DNA of 13,506 bases from Synergistota bacterium (GTDB lineage Bacteria > Synergistota > JAGHAJ01). Each line of letters starts with the position of its first letter. The stretch's first letter is position 1. Positions 1 to 7,792 of this stretch are shown here, in pieces. The notes under the pieces were generated by a model that worked only from the letters and a program-made list of their open reading frames with translations, made no database searches and was not told the origin of the DNA. Location: NCBI GenBank assembly GCA_021161545.1, contig JAGHAJ010000095.1, forward strand, positions 1 through 13,506. Direction: 5' to 3'. Made by a program: the position numbers and the translations under genes.

Positions 1-132
1 AAGGATTTCTCCGATAGCGTTGCTCTTAAGTTTGTGAGGGATATTAAAGAGATGGCCAATAAGGAAGGTATTGACGAACAGAAGGTAATGGAGGTTGTGT
101 GGAAGGTTGTGTCGAATGCAGTTTCCCAGTGA
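1..132 (+). CDS. C-terminal end of an upstream gene (possibly SbcD/YhaO-like nuclease)
   Basis: The first frame is open from the left edge to a TGA at 130-132 and gives 43 residues, charged and apparently helical, ending in VVSNAVSQ. Only the tail is visible, so the product cannot be recognised from sequence. The following gene encodes a YhaN/SbcC-like ATPase, whose usual upstream partner is a calcineurin-like metallophosphoesterase (YhaO/SbcD), so that is the likeliest identity by neighbourhood. The stop lies inside the first codons of the ATPase gene if that gene starts at 116, a 17-nt overlap that implies translational coupling. Confidence 0.55.
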   Translation, partial: KDFSDSVALKFVRDIKEMANKEGIDEQKVMEVVWKVVSNAVSQ

Positions 133-2110
133 GGGTGTGTTTCTTCTGTCGGCTGAATTTGTTGCCTGTGGTCCTCTTAAGAATAAGAAGGTGGATTTTT
201 ATCCCTTCTGTGTTGTGTATGCACCTAACGAGGTAGGTAAGACATACATGGTAGAGGGCATAGCGAGGACGGTGTTTGGTAAAAGCGCTGGGATAAAGAG
301 CAGGGAAGGATGCAGTTATGTGGGCGTTGAGCTGCTTGTGGACGGTGAAAATAAGAGGCTTGATATAGATAGCGGTGGTATAGCTCTGGACGAGGAAGTT
401 GCAAGGCTTTCCGTCATCAGGGCAGGTGACAGTAGTGTGGAACTCGGGCAGCTTGAGGCTATTCTGTATGGAAATTCACTTAATAGGTTGATTTCGGCAG
501 TCAAATCTCTGAAGTCAAGGGAGCCAAAGGATGAATTGACCAGATACATAGAAGAGGAGCGTCTCCTTTCGCAGATAGAAAATGGACTCTTTTTGTCTGG
601 TGAGAGTGCAAGGAGGCTCTTTGAGATAGAGGAGGAAATAACTTTTTTAGAACGGGAGTTTGAAAGGTATAAGGGCTCCTTATCACACCTGTTTTTTAGA
701 ATGCAACGGAGATATGGCGAGGTGGAGAAAGAGCTTTCAAGACTTCGAGATGCAGACATAGAGGGTGTGGTTTCTCTGGTGAAGGAGTACGAGTTTCTGT
801 TGGGAAGATTGTCTGAGCTGGAGAGCGAAAAACATTCTGTTGAAAAGGAGTATTGCAGATTAAAGATTGCTGGTGCAGGTAAGAGGTCTGCTGCCGTTGT
901 TGGTTATTTTGGATTTTGCGTATCCGTGGTGGGAGCTGTTATCATCTTTATGTCCTACTATGGAGTCTTGGGGGGATTTGTCCCGTGGCAACCCGTTGGT
1001 GGTGTGCTATCTGTAGTTGGTGCGGCTATCTCTGCGTTTTTTACCAGAAGGTCGAGGAGTTGCAGGACGCAGGTCAGGGAGTATGAGAGGAAGTATGGTG
1101 AAAAATTTATCTCTGTGGAAGGAGATAGCTCTGCTGATGAACTTTACATCAGACTTCGCTCTATCGATAAGGAGATAAAGGGTAGCATGTTGAAGCTTGA
1201 ACAGGTAAAAAGGAGCGTGGAGGTGTGGCTTGAGGGTTTGGGTATTACCGATTTTACCCCTGATAGGTGGGGTAAAATTGTCCTGGAGTTGAAGGAGCTG
1301 GAGGCACGACTCCTTGAGGATAAACAGAAACTTCAGATGAGACTTTCTGATATACAGGATATGGGGGTTGAACCTCTGGATTTTGTGGATGATACCATGT
1401 GGCACGAGCAGTGGAATTATGAGCTTATGGAGGCTTATGGTGAGATTACTGGAAAACTCAGAGAGATAAGAAAGAGACTAATGGAGCTGAAAGAGGAGAA
1501 AAGGAGAGTGGAAGACGGTGTAAGGGAGTTGAAGGTGAGACTTGAGGGAATGATTGGAAATCCTATCGGTGAGGATATGCTTTCTGTGAGAAAGGCGTTT
1601 TACGATTTTTATGGAGGTGTGAGGTCTAAGATAAAAGAGCTTGAAGCACATTGCTTTGTTAGGGAAAGGGGTATGGAGCTTCTTGAGAGGTATAGAGCTG
1701 ATGCAGTGAACAGGATTAAGTCTGCTTTGCATGAGATAGCGCTTCCCATGGTGCAGAGGCTTTCTGATTATAGTGGATTGGATGTTCGTAGGAAGAAGGG
1801 AAGGGCTAAGGGTGTTGAACTCCTTTTGAGCAAGGAGGGAGCCAACTATTCAATTGAAGAGCTGAGCACAGGTATGTCTGAACAGCTCTACCTTGCCGTG
1901 AGGCTTGGGGTGGTTGAGAATAAGAGCAGGAAGAGGGGTTTTTTCCTTCTGGATGATGCCTTCCAGCATACAGACTGGGACAGGAGAAGGATTCTTGTTG
2001 AGGAGTTAAAGGAGTTTTGTAATCGTAAGTGGCAGGTGATATACTTTACAATGGACTATCATATAAGGGCATTATTTAAGAGACAGGGAGCGGTTGTGAT
2101 AGACTTATAA
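116..2110 (+). CDS. YhaN/SbcC-like AAA ATPase with coiled coils and two central membrane segments
   Basis: This is a 664-residue Rad50/SbcC-superfamily ATPase. The Walker A motif APNEVGKT is at about residues 36-43. An ABC signature, LSTGMSEQ, is at about 583-590. The Walker B segment GFFLLDDAF is at about 608-616, with Asp-Asp as is common in YhaN-type proteins. Charged, heptad-like regions flank the middle (about 145-250 and 340-520). Between them, two hydrophobic stretches (about 258-283 and 292-309) look like a membrane hairpin, as in Bacillus YhaN. Family knowledge suggests a role in DNA end processing or repair with a metallophosphoesterase partner, tethered to the membrane. The ATG at 116 is chosen because GGAAGG (101-106) lies 9 nt upstream. 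A GTG at 137 would also leave an intact family-like N-terminus, and a TTG at 95 is less likely. The gene ends 20 nt before the mreB-family gene. Confidence 0.85.
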   Translation: MQFPSEGVFLLSAEFVACGPLKNKKVDFYPFCVVYAPNEVGKTYMVEGIARTVFGKSAGIKSREGCSYVGVELLVDGENKRLDIDSGGIALDEEVARLSVIRAGDSSVELGQLEAILYGNSLNRLISAVKSLKSREPKDELTRYIEEERLLSQIENGLFLSGESARRLFEIEEEITFLEREFERYKGSLSHLFFRMQRRYGEVEKELSRLRDADIEGVVSLVKEYEFLLGRLSELESEKHSVEKEYCRLKIAGAGKRSAAVVGYFGFCVSVVGAVIIFMSYYGVLGGFVPWQPVGGVLSVVGAAISAFFTRRSRSCRTQVREYERKYGEKFISVEGDSSADELYIRLRSIDKEIKGSMLKLEQVKRSVEVWLEGLGITDFTPDRWGKIVLELKELEARLLEDKQKLQMRLSDIQDMGVEPLDFVDDTMWHEQWNYELMEAYGEITGKLREIRKRLMELKEEKRRVEDGVRELKVRLEGMIGNPIGEDMLSVRKAFYDFYGGVRSKIKELEAHCFVRERGMELLERYRADAVNRIKSALHEIALPMVQRLSDYSGLDVRRKKGRAKGVELLLSKEGANYSIEELSTGMSEQLYLAVRLGVVENKSRKRGFFLLDDAFQHTDWDRRRILVEELKEFCNRKWQVIYFTMDYHIRALFKRQGAVVIDL

Positions 2111-2130
2111 AGATTAAAGGGGGAACACCA

Positions 2131-3147
2131 ATGGCTTTCAGGAGAGGTGTAGGGGTTGACCTTGGAACATCTACGGTGCTTGTTTATGTGAAAGGTAAGG
2201 GTATAGTTCTTAACGAGCCTTCTGTAGTTGCATTTGACAAGTCGAGCAAGAGGATACTTGCCGTAGGTGAAGAGGCAAAGAGTATGATAGGAAGAACACC
2301 GGGTGATATTGTGGCAGTCAGGCCAATGAAGGAGGGGGTAATTGCCGATTATGAGATAACCGAAAAGATGCTGAAATACTTTTTGAGAAAAGTCCTTGGT
2401 AGGTTTTCTCCAGTGCGTCCGAACATAATGGTGTGCATACCTTCCGGTGCTACCGATGTGGAAAAGAGAGCTGTCCTGGAAGCTGCCATGAGGGTAGGTG
2501 CGAAGAGGGCATTTCTCATCGAGGAACCGATGGCGGCGGCTATAGGTGCAGGGGTAAACATCTCCGAGGCAAGGGGTAGTATGGTGATAGACATTGGAGG
2601 TGGTACCACCGATATAGCGGTTATATCACTTGGTGGTATTGTGGTGAGTGAATCGCTAAAAGTTGCAGGGAACAACATGGACGAGGCGATTTTTAAGTAT
2701 GTAAAAAACAAGTTTAATCTTATCATTGGTGAACAGACGGCCGAAATAATAAAGAAGGAAATAGGCTCTGCCATAGGGGATGAAGGTAAGGAAATGGATT
2801 TAAGGGGTAGAGACCTGATGACGGGGCTACCCAAGTCTATAAAGATAACATCTAAGATGGTTTCAGAGGCCATAAGTGGTGCAATAAAAAGGATAACAGA
2901 CGGGGTGAAGATGGTGCTTGAGAGGACTCCAGCAGAGCTTTCTGCTGACATAATAGATAGAGGAATAGTAATGACGGGAGGGGGGTCTTTACTGCACGGA
3001 TTGGACAGACTTATAAGTGAAGCAACAGGTATTGCAACCTATGTGGCGGATGACCCTCTTACCTGTGTGGTGAAAGGGACAGGGATGGCCCTGGATGTGA
3101 TAGATTCACTTCATGGAGGGATACTATCATACTCATACAAGAGGTAG
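2131..3147 (+). CDS. mreB: Rod-shape determining actin homologue MreB/Mbl
   Basis: This 338-residue protein has full MreB length and all actin-fold nucleotide motifs. The phosphate-1 loop GVDLGTSTVLVYVKG is at 8-22, followed by the family hallmark IVLNEPSVVAF. IPSG is at 103-106 and the EEPMAAAIG helix at 131-139 carries the expected catalytic Glu131. The phosphate-2 loop DIGGGTTD is at 154-161 and the adenosine motif MTGGGS at 281-286. MreB filaments at the inner membrane organise the elongation machinery of the cell wall. The ATG has a strong RBS (AAAGGGGG, 2116-2123). It sits between the ATPase gene and flgF, 6 nt before flgF, so it is part of the flagellar operon. That order matches mbl-flhO-flhP of Bacillus, so Mbl rather than the main MreB paralogue is possible. 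Family assignment is certain; the paralogue is not. Confidence 0.95.
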   Translation: MAFRRGVGVDLGTSTVLVYVKGKGIVLNEPSVVAFDKSSKRILAVGEEAKSMIGRTPGDIVAVRPMKEGVIADYEITEKMLKYFLRKVLGRFSPVRPNIMVCIPSGATDVEKRAVLEAAMRVGAKRAFLIEEPMAAAIGAGVNISEARGSMVIDIGGGTTDIAVISLGGIVVSESLKVAGNNMDEAIFKYVKNKFNLIIGEQTAEIIKKEIGSAIGDEGKEMDLRGRDLMTGLPKSIKITSKMVSEAISGAIKRITDGVKMVLERTPAELSADIIDRGIVMTGGGSLLHGLDRLISEATGIATYVADDPLTCVVKGTGMALDVIDSLHGGILSYSYKR

Positions 3148-3153
3148 GTTGAC

Positions 3154-3933
3154 ATGATAAAAGGGCTTTATATTGCAACTTCTGGTATGCTTGTGAACTC
3201 TGCCGAGATAGATGTAAGGAGCAATAACATTGCCAATGTGGATACGGTTGGATATAGGAAAGAGAATGTAAATGTGCGGTCGTTTCCAGAGGTGCTTATA
3301 GAGAGATACAACGATAAGAAGGAATTTCCTCCGTTTTCCAAGGATAGGGAGATTATAGGGAGTATGGTGCTCTCCGCAGTTGTGAATGGGACATATCTTG
3401 ATAAGAGTGATGGGCCAATCCACCATACGGGTAACAGGTTTGACCTTGCGTTGCAGGGGAAAGGTTTTTTCGTTGTTCAGGATTCAGAGGGCAATGAGTA
3501 CTACACAAGGGCTGGGAACTTCACACTTGACCAAGATGGACAACTCGTTACGCACCAGGGGTATGTCGTCCTTGGAGCTGGAGGACCTATATCTGTTCCA
3601 TCTGGTGCAAAGTTTACCGTGGACAACAGTGGTAATGTCTTTATAGACGGGACACAGGTAGATAGGTTGAGGATAGTGGATTTTAAGACTCCTACCTACT
3701 TAAAGAGAGTAGGTGATAATCTCTACAAGATGACCAAGGACAGTGGTGAACCTGTTGACGCGGAGGGGTATGTCGTGAAACAGGGCTATATTGAAGGCTC
3801 CAATGTAAACATTGTTTATGAGATGGTAAATATGATAAAGGCTTACAGGCAATTTGAGGCGGGGCAAAGGGTAGTTCTGACAAATGACGAAACACTCAGG
3901 GAGGCTATATCGAATATTCCAAGGATGGGTTGA
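3154..3933 (+). CDS. flgF: Flagellar basal-body rod protein FlgF
   Basis: This 259-residue protein belongs to the rod/hook family. The N-terminal rod signature is clear: MIKGLYIATSGM followed by the SNNIANVDTVGYRK motif (about 24-37). The C-terminal heptad helix has EGSNVNIVYEMVNMIKAYRQFE near 213-234, the usual second half of the rod zipper. FlgF forms part of the rod between the proximal rod and FlgG. It has no cleavable signal peptide, as expected for export through the flagellar type III apparatus. FlgF rather than FlgG is assigned from the weaker rod motif (MIKGLYIATSGM versus [12 protein letters not shown]), from the middle region, and from its place before a clear FlgG. Its RBS, AGAGGTAGG, overlaps the mreB stop codon, so translation is probably coupled. 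Confidence 0.93.
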   Translation: MIKGLYIATSGMLVNSAEIDVRSNNIANVDTVGYRKENVNVRSFPEVLIERYNDKKEFPPFSKDREIIGSMVLSAVVNGTYLDKSDGPIHHTGNRFDLALQGKGFFVVQDSEGNEYYTRAGNFTLDQDGQLVTHQGYVVLGAGGPISVPSGAKFTVDNSGNVFIDGTQVDRLRIVDFKTPTYLKRVGDNLYKMTKDSGEPVDAEGYVVKQGYIEGSNVNIVYEMVNMIKAYRQFEAGQRVVLTNDETLREAISNIPRMG

Positions 3934-3957
3934 TATTCCTGTTAAGGGGTGGTGTGT

Positions 3958-4746
3958 ATGATTAGAGCACTGTGGACAGCAGCTTCCGGTATGATGGCGC
4001 AGCAGCTCAATATTGATACTATTTCGAACAACCTTTCGAATGTGAATACTACTGGGTTTAAGAAGAACAGAGCGGAATTTGAAGACCTCATATATCAGAC
4101 AACGGCAGAGGCAGGCACACCCGTTGCAACGGGCTTAACTCTACCCACTGGTATTCAGGTGGGTCTTGGTGTGAGGCCTTCTGCCACGCAGAAACTCTTT
4201 ATGCAGGGCAACATATACCAGACTGAGAACCCGCTTGACATTGCCATAGAGGGTGATGGCTTCTTTCAGGTGACGCTTCCAGATGGTACCATTGCATACA
4301 CCAGAGATGGCTCTTTTAAGCTGGATGCAAATGGTAATGTCGTTACATCTGACGGCTACTTTATAGAACCACCCATTACCATACCGCAAAATGCCACATC
4401 GATATCTATATCTCCTGAAGGTGTTGTCTCTGTGAAGGTGCCGGGACAGGTGGCGGCTCAGAATGTTGGACAGATACAGCTTGCAAGGTTTGTGAATCCG
4501 GCTGGTTTGAAGGCAGTTGGTGATAATCTGTTTAAGGAGACCGATGCCTCTGGTGCACCTATAGTTGCGAATCCGGGCACCAACGGTATGGGAAACCTGC
4601 GGCAGGGATTTCTTGAGGCATCCAATGTTCAGGTCGTTGAGGAGATGGTCAAGCTTATCACTGCACAGAGGGCGTATGAGTCTAACTCCAAGTCCATTCA
4701 AACTGCAGATGATATGCTGAGGATAGCAAATGGTCTTAAGAGGTAG
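3958..4746 (+). CDS. flgG: Flagellar distal rod protein FlgG
   Basis: This 262-residue protein has the normal FlgG length. It opens with [12 protein letters not shown] and has [14 protein letters not shown] (about 23-36), the classic rod motif. It closes with [24 protein letters not shown] and a short tail, the FlgG C-terminal signature. The middle has [22 protein letters not shown], typical of the family. FlgG builds the distal rod that crosses the periplasm inside the L and P rings. The ATG at 3958 is preferred over the in-frame GTG codons at 3949 and 3952 because AAGGGG (3944-3949) lies 8 nt before it. The last 17 nt overlap flgA. Confidence 0.97.
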   Translation: MIRALWTAASGMMAQQLNIDTISNNLSNVNTTGFKKNRAEFEDLIYQTTAEAGTPVATGLTLPTGIQVGLGVRPSATQKLFMQGNIYQTENPLDIAIEGDGFFQVTLPDGTIAYTRDGSFKLDANGNVVTSDGYFIEPPITIPQNATSISISPEGVVSVKVPGQVAAQNVGQIQLARFVNPAGLKAVGDNLFKETDASGAPIVANPGTNGMGNLRQGFLEASNVQVVEEMVKLITAQRAYESNSKSIQTADDMLRIANGLKR

Positions 4747-5698
4747 CATCAGGTCTCTGGGCTTCGTCGTCTTCTTTCTTTTGCTCGGTGGAGTTGCCCT
4801 TGGTAGTGTTGTTGTTGACATCAGGGCACACTCTGATGTTGGTGGTGTTTACTACACACTTGGAGACATAGCAGACATTAGTGGAGGTACGAGGTCGCAG
4901 AGGATTGCCCTTGCTTCTTTGAGATTAGGAGTTTCTCCGCCTATTGGAAGTGTGAAGAGGGTCAGTTTTGAGGAGATAAGAAGGGTTGTTTTGAGGTCTG
5001 CTGTAAATGTGCATGAGGTAGTATTTAAGGTTCCTTCCGTCATAATGATTAGGAATGCGGGGACGAGGGTATCTGCAGGGAGGATTTACTATGCGGTGCT
5101 GAGGTATCTCTCTAAGGTGATACCTTTGAGGAAGTCTGAGTACAAGGTGAGGTTGCTTCCTGTTCCACCTGTTGTAGTTAGTGCTAAAGGTGTGACGGTT
5201 GAGGTTATAAATGGTAGAGCGGATAACTGGTTTGTGGGTGGCAAAAGATTCTTTACGGTTGGATTCTTCCATCGGGGCAGACTGCTCAAGGCGATAAGTG
5301 TAGGGGTAGAGATATCGTTTTTGCAGAGGATAGTTATTGCCAACAGGCTTATAAAGTGGAGGCAGATAATACGCTCTTCGGACATTAAAGTGTATAAGAG
5401 CTGGGTTTTTAGGTGGCATAAAGGTGTATCTTCTGCATCGCTTGTGGTTGGTAAGATGGCCGCGAGGACGATACTGCCGGGAACGGTCATAACCCAGCAG
5501 ATGATAGATGTTCCACCAGTTATACATAGAGGAGACATCGTCAGGATAGTCTCCATAGTGGGTAAGATAGTGGTGGTTGCCAAGGGCAAGGCAAGGCAGA
5601 GTGGTAAGTTGGGGGAGAAGATAATAGTCAGGAATCTCACCTCTCACAGGGATGTGCAGGGAGTCGTGGTAGATGGAACTACCGTAAGAGTATACTGA
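4730..5698 (+). CDS. flgA: Flagellar P-ring assembly chaperone FlgA
   Basis: This 322-residue precursor has a short basic N-terminus followed by a hydrophobic signal segment (about 10-26, [14 protein letters not shown]), indicating Sec export to the periplasm. The C-terminal half carries an SAF-type domain: residues [11 protein letters not shown], then [19 protein letters not shown], and the family-typical end with [22 protein letters not shown]. FlgA is the periplasmic chaperone for FlgI during P-ring assembly. The protein is longer than the roughly 220 residues of enterobacterial FlgA because of an extra N-terminal region, as seen in many non-proteobacterial homologues. The ATG lies inside flgG with GAGG at 4719-4722 as the likely RBS. 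Its place between flgG and flgH supports the call. Confidence 0.9.
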   Translation: MVLRGSIRSLGFVVFFLLLGGVALGSVVVDIRAHSDVGGVYYTLGDIADISGGTRSQRIALASLRLGVSPPIGSVKRVSFEEIRRVVLRSAVNVHEVVFKVPSVIMIRNAGTRVSAGRIYYAVLRYLSKVIPLRKSEYKVRLLPVPPVVVSAKGVTVEVINGRADNWFVGGKRFFTVGFFHRGRLLKAISVGVEISFLQRIVIANRLIKWRQIIRSSDIKVYKSWVFRWHKGVSSASLVVGKMAARTILPGTVITQQMIDVPPVIHRGDIVRIVSIVGKIVVVAKGKARQSGKLGEKIIVRNLTSHRDVQGVVVDGTTVRVY

Positions 5699-5717
5699 AT
5701 GTGGGGGGTGTATTTTG

Positions 5718-6296
5718 ATGAGAAAAACGGCTTTTGTGATGTCGGTGGTGTTTTCTGTCTTCTTTTTGCTCTCTGTGGTTTACGCTGCTTCCCTCTGGAA
5801 GGATGGTAGTAATCTATATGCGGATAGAAAGGCTCACAGGCTTGGGGATATTGTTACGGTAATCATAGATGAAAACACGCTCTTTTCACAGAAGGTTACG
5901 ACAGACAGCGAGAAGAAGGTGAATGTAAGTGGGGGACCGGGAAAGGGTCCGCTATTCAAGCTCATACCGGAGTTTGGTGTTTCTGGGGATAACAAGTATA
6001 ACGGTGATGGAACGAATGAAAGAAAAGGGGAACTCAAGGCAAAAATAGCTGCCAAGATAATCAAGATATTGCCAAATGGCAACTATGTGATAGAGGGAAA
6101 ACACACAATAATTGCCAATAAAGAGAAGGTGCAGATAGTCCTTACCGGTATGGTGAGAGCTGACGATATATCTTCTGATAATACTGTTCATTCCACCCAG
6201 TTGAGTGATGCAGAGATACACTATGTTGGTAAGGGCCCTCTTGGGAGAATGCAGAAGCCCGGCATACTAACGCAGATATTTAACCTGCTGTTTTAG
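5718..6296 (+). CDS. flgH: Flagellar L-ring protein FlgH
   Basis: This 192-residue precursor has an N-terminal signal peptide (about 1-23, ending VVYA). The FlgH core follows: SLWKDGSNLYADRKAHRLGD, then IVTVIIDENT. Next come a Gly-rich linker and GDGTNERKGELKAKIAAKIIKILPNGNYVIEGKH-type beta structure, and the C-terminal VRADDISSDNTVHSTQLSDAEI segment. FlgH polymerises as the L-ring in the outer membrane, so it marks a diderm cell. No cysteine is present near the cleavage site, so the lipobox of proteobacterial FlgH lipoproteins is missing. The ATG at 5718 is chosen over an adjacent TTG because GGGGGG (5703-5708) lies about 9 nt upstream. The gene lies 19 nt after flgA. Confidence 0.95.
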   Translation: MRKTAFVMSVVFSVFFLLSVVYAASLWKDGSNLYADRKAHRLGDIVTVIIDENTLFSQKVTTDSEKKVNVSGGPGKGPLFKLIPEFGVSGDNKYNGDGTNERKGELKAKIAAKIIKILPNGNYVIEGKHTIIANKEKVQIVLTGMVRADDISSDNTVHSTQLSDAEIHYVGKGPLGRMQKPGILTQIFNLLF

Positions 6297-6307
6297 GGGT
6301 GGTGCGA

Positions 6308-7396
6308 ATGAAAAAAGTCTATGTGGCTTTTGTGCTCTTTCTGGTGTTGTTTCCCTCTATTTGCTTTGCAGCAGTGAGGATAAAGGATATAACTGACATT
6401 GCCGGAATAAGGGAAAACCAGATTATGGGGATAGGGCTTGTTGTGGGGTTGAAAGGCACGGGAGATAAAACTCCTATATCCTCTCAGATGATGTCTAACC
6501 TTGTAAAGCACTTTGGTCTTACGGTTGCCAAAGACCAGATAAAGGCAAAAAACATTGCTGCTGTTATGGTTACGGCGAATCTGCCTCCATTTGTCAGGCC
6601 GGGTCAGAGGATAGATGTGAATGTATCTTCTCTTGGTGATGCAAAGTCCTTGGAGGGTGGAATACTCCTTCAGACTCCTTTGAAGGCTGCAAACGGCAGG
6701 GTGTATGCTGTTGCGCAGGGTCCTTTAGCAGTTGGTGGATATCGGGCAGGTACCGGTGGTGCTACGACGCAGCAGAATGTTCCCACTGTGGGATCTATTC
6801 CGGGAGGTGCAATAATAGAGAGAGATGTCCCCACGACATTTCTCAGGGGCAGAGAGTTTACCCTTCTTTTGAGGAATCCAGATTTTAATACTGCAGCACG
6901 CATTGTGAGGACTATAAATCACAAGTATGGTTACATAGCGCGTTCGCCAAACCCGGGGACGGTAGTGGTTAGCCTTCCTTATAAGTATTTAAGGGACCCT
7001 GTGACATTCATAGCAATGGTTGGACATCTGGAGCTTAACCCTGATACGGTGGCAAAGGTTGTTATAAATGAGAGGACTGGCACCATTGTTGTGGGTAAAG
7101 ATGTCACTATAGATGCAGTCTCCATATCGCATGGAAATATAACTGTAAAGGTGGATACATACACTGCCGTTTCTCAACCTCTGCCGTTTTCCAAGGGTAA
7201 GACCAAGGTTATCCACTATCCGAAGGTGTCCGTGCAGCAGGGTGCAAACAAGGTGGTGAGATTCCCTGCTGGTAGTAATGTAGGAGATGTTGTGAAGGCG
7301 CTTGCCTCCGTGGGAGCTTCACCTCGAGACATCATTTCAATACTTCAGGCGATAAAGCAGGCAGGTGCACTGCATGCGGAGCTGGTGATAAGATGA
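6308..7396 (+). CDS. flgI: Flagellar P-ring protein FlgI
   Basis: This 362-residue precursor has the usual FlgI length. The signal peptide is about residues 1-21 (MKKVYVAFVLFLVLFPSICFA), and the mature protein starts near AVRIKDITDIAG. Family signatures include GIGLVVGLKGTGDKT, the ANLPPFVRPGQRIDVNVSSLGDAKSLEGG-like region (about 85-115), GGAIIERDVPTTF, and a C-terminal ASPRDIISILQAIKQAGALHAELVIR end that is almost diagnostic. FlgI forms the periplasmic ring around the rod in the peptidoglycan and needs FlgA. The ATG at 6308 follows AGGGGTGG (6295-6302) at 5 nt; in-frame GTGs at 6299 and 6302 would lie inside the RBS. It overlaps flgJ by 4 nt. Confidence 0.97.
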   Translation: MKKVYVAFVLFLVLFPSICFAAVRIKDITDIAGIRENQIMGIGLVVGLKGTGDKTPISSQMMSNLVKHFGLTVAKDQIKAKNIAAVMVTANLPPFVRPGQRIDVNVSSLGDAKSLEGGILLQTPLKAANGRVYAVAQGPLAVGGYRAGTGGATTQQNVPTVGSIPGGAIIERDVPTTFLRGREFTLLLRNPDFNTAARIVRTINHKYGYIARSPNPGTVVVSLPYKYLRDPVTFIAMVGHLELNPDTVAKVVINERTGTIVVGKDVTIDAVSISHGNITVKVDTYTAVSQPLPFSKGKTKVIHYPKVSVQQGANKVVRFPAGSNVGDVVKALASVGASPRDIISILQAIKQAGALHAELVIR

Positions 7397-7671
7397 AGAT
7401 AATGGGTGCGCCTTTAGATGTTAAGCGTCTTAGTAGAGAGGATAAGCTCAAGAGGCTGAAAAAGGCTGCAAAGGACTTTGAGAGCATATTCTTTTATGAA
7501 CTTGTCAAGGAGATGAGAAAGACTGTTCCAAAAGATGTCCTCCTCGGGGAGGGTCTGGCAGAGGATATATTTAAGAGCATGCTTGATGTTGAATACGGTA
7601 AAGTGATGGCGCTTAACGGGAAGTGGGGGCTTGCAGAGCTGATTTACAATCAGTATAAGGATAAGGTATAA
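7393..7671 (+). CDS. flgJ: FlgJ-type rod-binding domain protein
   Basis: This 92-residue protein equals only the N-terminal rod-binding domain of FlgJ. It shows the KLKRLKKAAKDFESIFFYELVKEMRKT segment (about 18-44), then LGEGLAEDIFKSMLDVEYGKVMA near 51-73, which match the conserved FlgJ N-terminal helices. The C-terminal muramidase domain of enterobacterial FlgJ is absent, as in many other phyla where a separate enzyme opens the wall. It is probably the rod-assembly scaffold in the periplasm. It starts in an ATGA overlap with flgI and is the last gene of the operon. Its TAA stop lies 6 nt from the 3' end of a converging tRNA gene. Confidence 0.9.
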   Translation: MKIMGAPLDVKRLSREDKLKRLKKAAKDFESIFFYELVKEMRKTVPKDVLLGEGLAEDIFKSMLDVEYGKVMALNGKWGLAELIYNQYKDKV

Positions 7672-7676
7672 AAAAA
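7670..7676 (-). terminator. T-tract just after tRNA-Ala
   Basis: On the minus strand the encoded CCA end of the tRNA is followed by one G and then seven T residues. The stable T-arm/acceptor structure followed by this T-run could end transcription of the tRNA gene and of any read-through from the cassette. The T-run overlaps the stop codon of flgJ on the other strand. No separate hairpin is seen, so this is a weak call. Confidence 0.4.
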
Positions 7677-7677
7677 C

Positions 7678-7752
7678 TGGTGGAGCTGGCGGGATTTGAA
7701 CCCGCGACCTTTTCCGTGCGAAGGAAACGCGCTCCCCCTGCGCCACAGCCCC
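7678..7752 (-). tRNA. tRNA-Ala (anticodon CGC)
   Basis: A complete 75-nt cloverleaf reads on the minus strand. The acceptor stem GGGGCTG pairs with CAGCTCC and contains the G3:U70 wobble pair that identifies alanine tRNA. The D stem is GCGC/GCGC. The anticodon stem TTTCC/GGAAA has five pairs and its 7-nt loop TTCGCAC gives anticodon CGC (codon GCG). The T stem GCGGG/CCCGC encloses TTCAAAT. The discriminator base is A and the terminal CCA is encoded. The gene converges on flgJ and lies directly downstream of the small cassette gene. Confidence 0.97.
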
Positions 7753-7763
7753 ACTGCTACCGT

Positions 7764-7792
7764 ATTTTACCACAGGTATCCTTGAGTTTCAA
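7764..7792 (-). promoter_or_regulatory. Sigma-70 promoter for tRNA-Ala
   Basis: On the minus strand TTGAAA (7792-7787) is followed after exactly 17 nt by TAAAAT (7769-7764), a near-consensus sigma-70 promoter. The -10 box ends 11 nt before the tRNA 5' end, which would give a leader of about 4-5 nt. The promoter lies in the last eight codons of the small gene at 7767-8186, and its -10 box includes that gene's stop codon. Confidence 0.7.

Noticed and set aside
2349-2951. 200-codon minus-strand frame inside mreB
   Set aside because: It is a shadow frame of a certain gene, low in complexity (Ser/Ile/Pro-rich), with no motif or RBS.
4141-5647. Long minus-strand frames opposite flgG and flgA
   Set aside because: They are complementary shadows of confidently identified flagellar genes.
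7678-7752. tRNA-Ala as integration site (att) of the cassette
   Set aside because: The cassette lies on the 5' side of the tRNA, while tRNA-targeting integrases normally use the 3' end. No integrase gene or repeated tRNA 3' fragment is seen.
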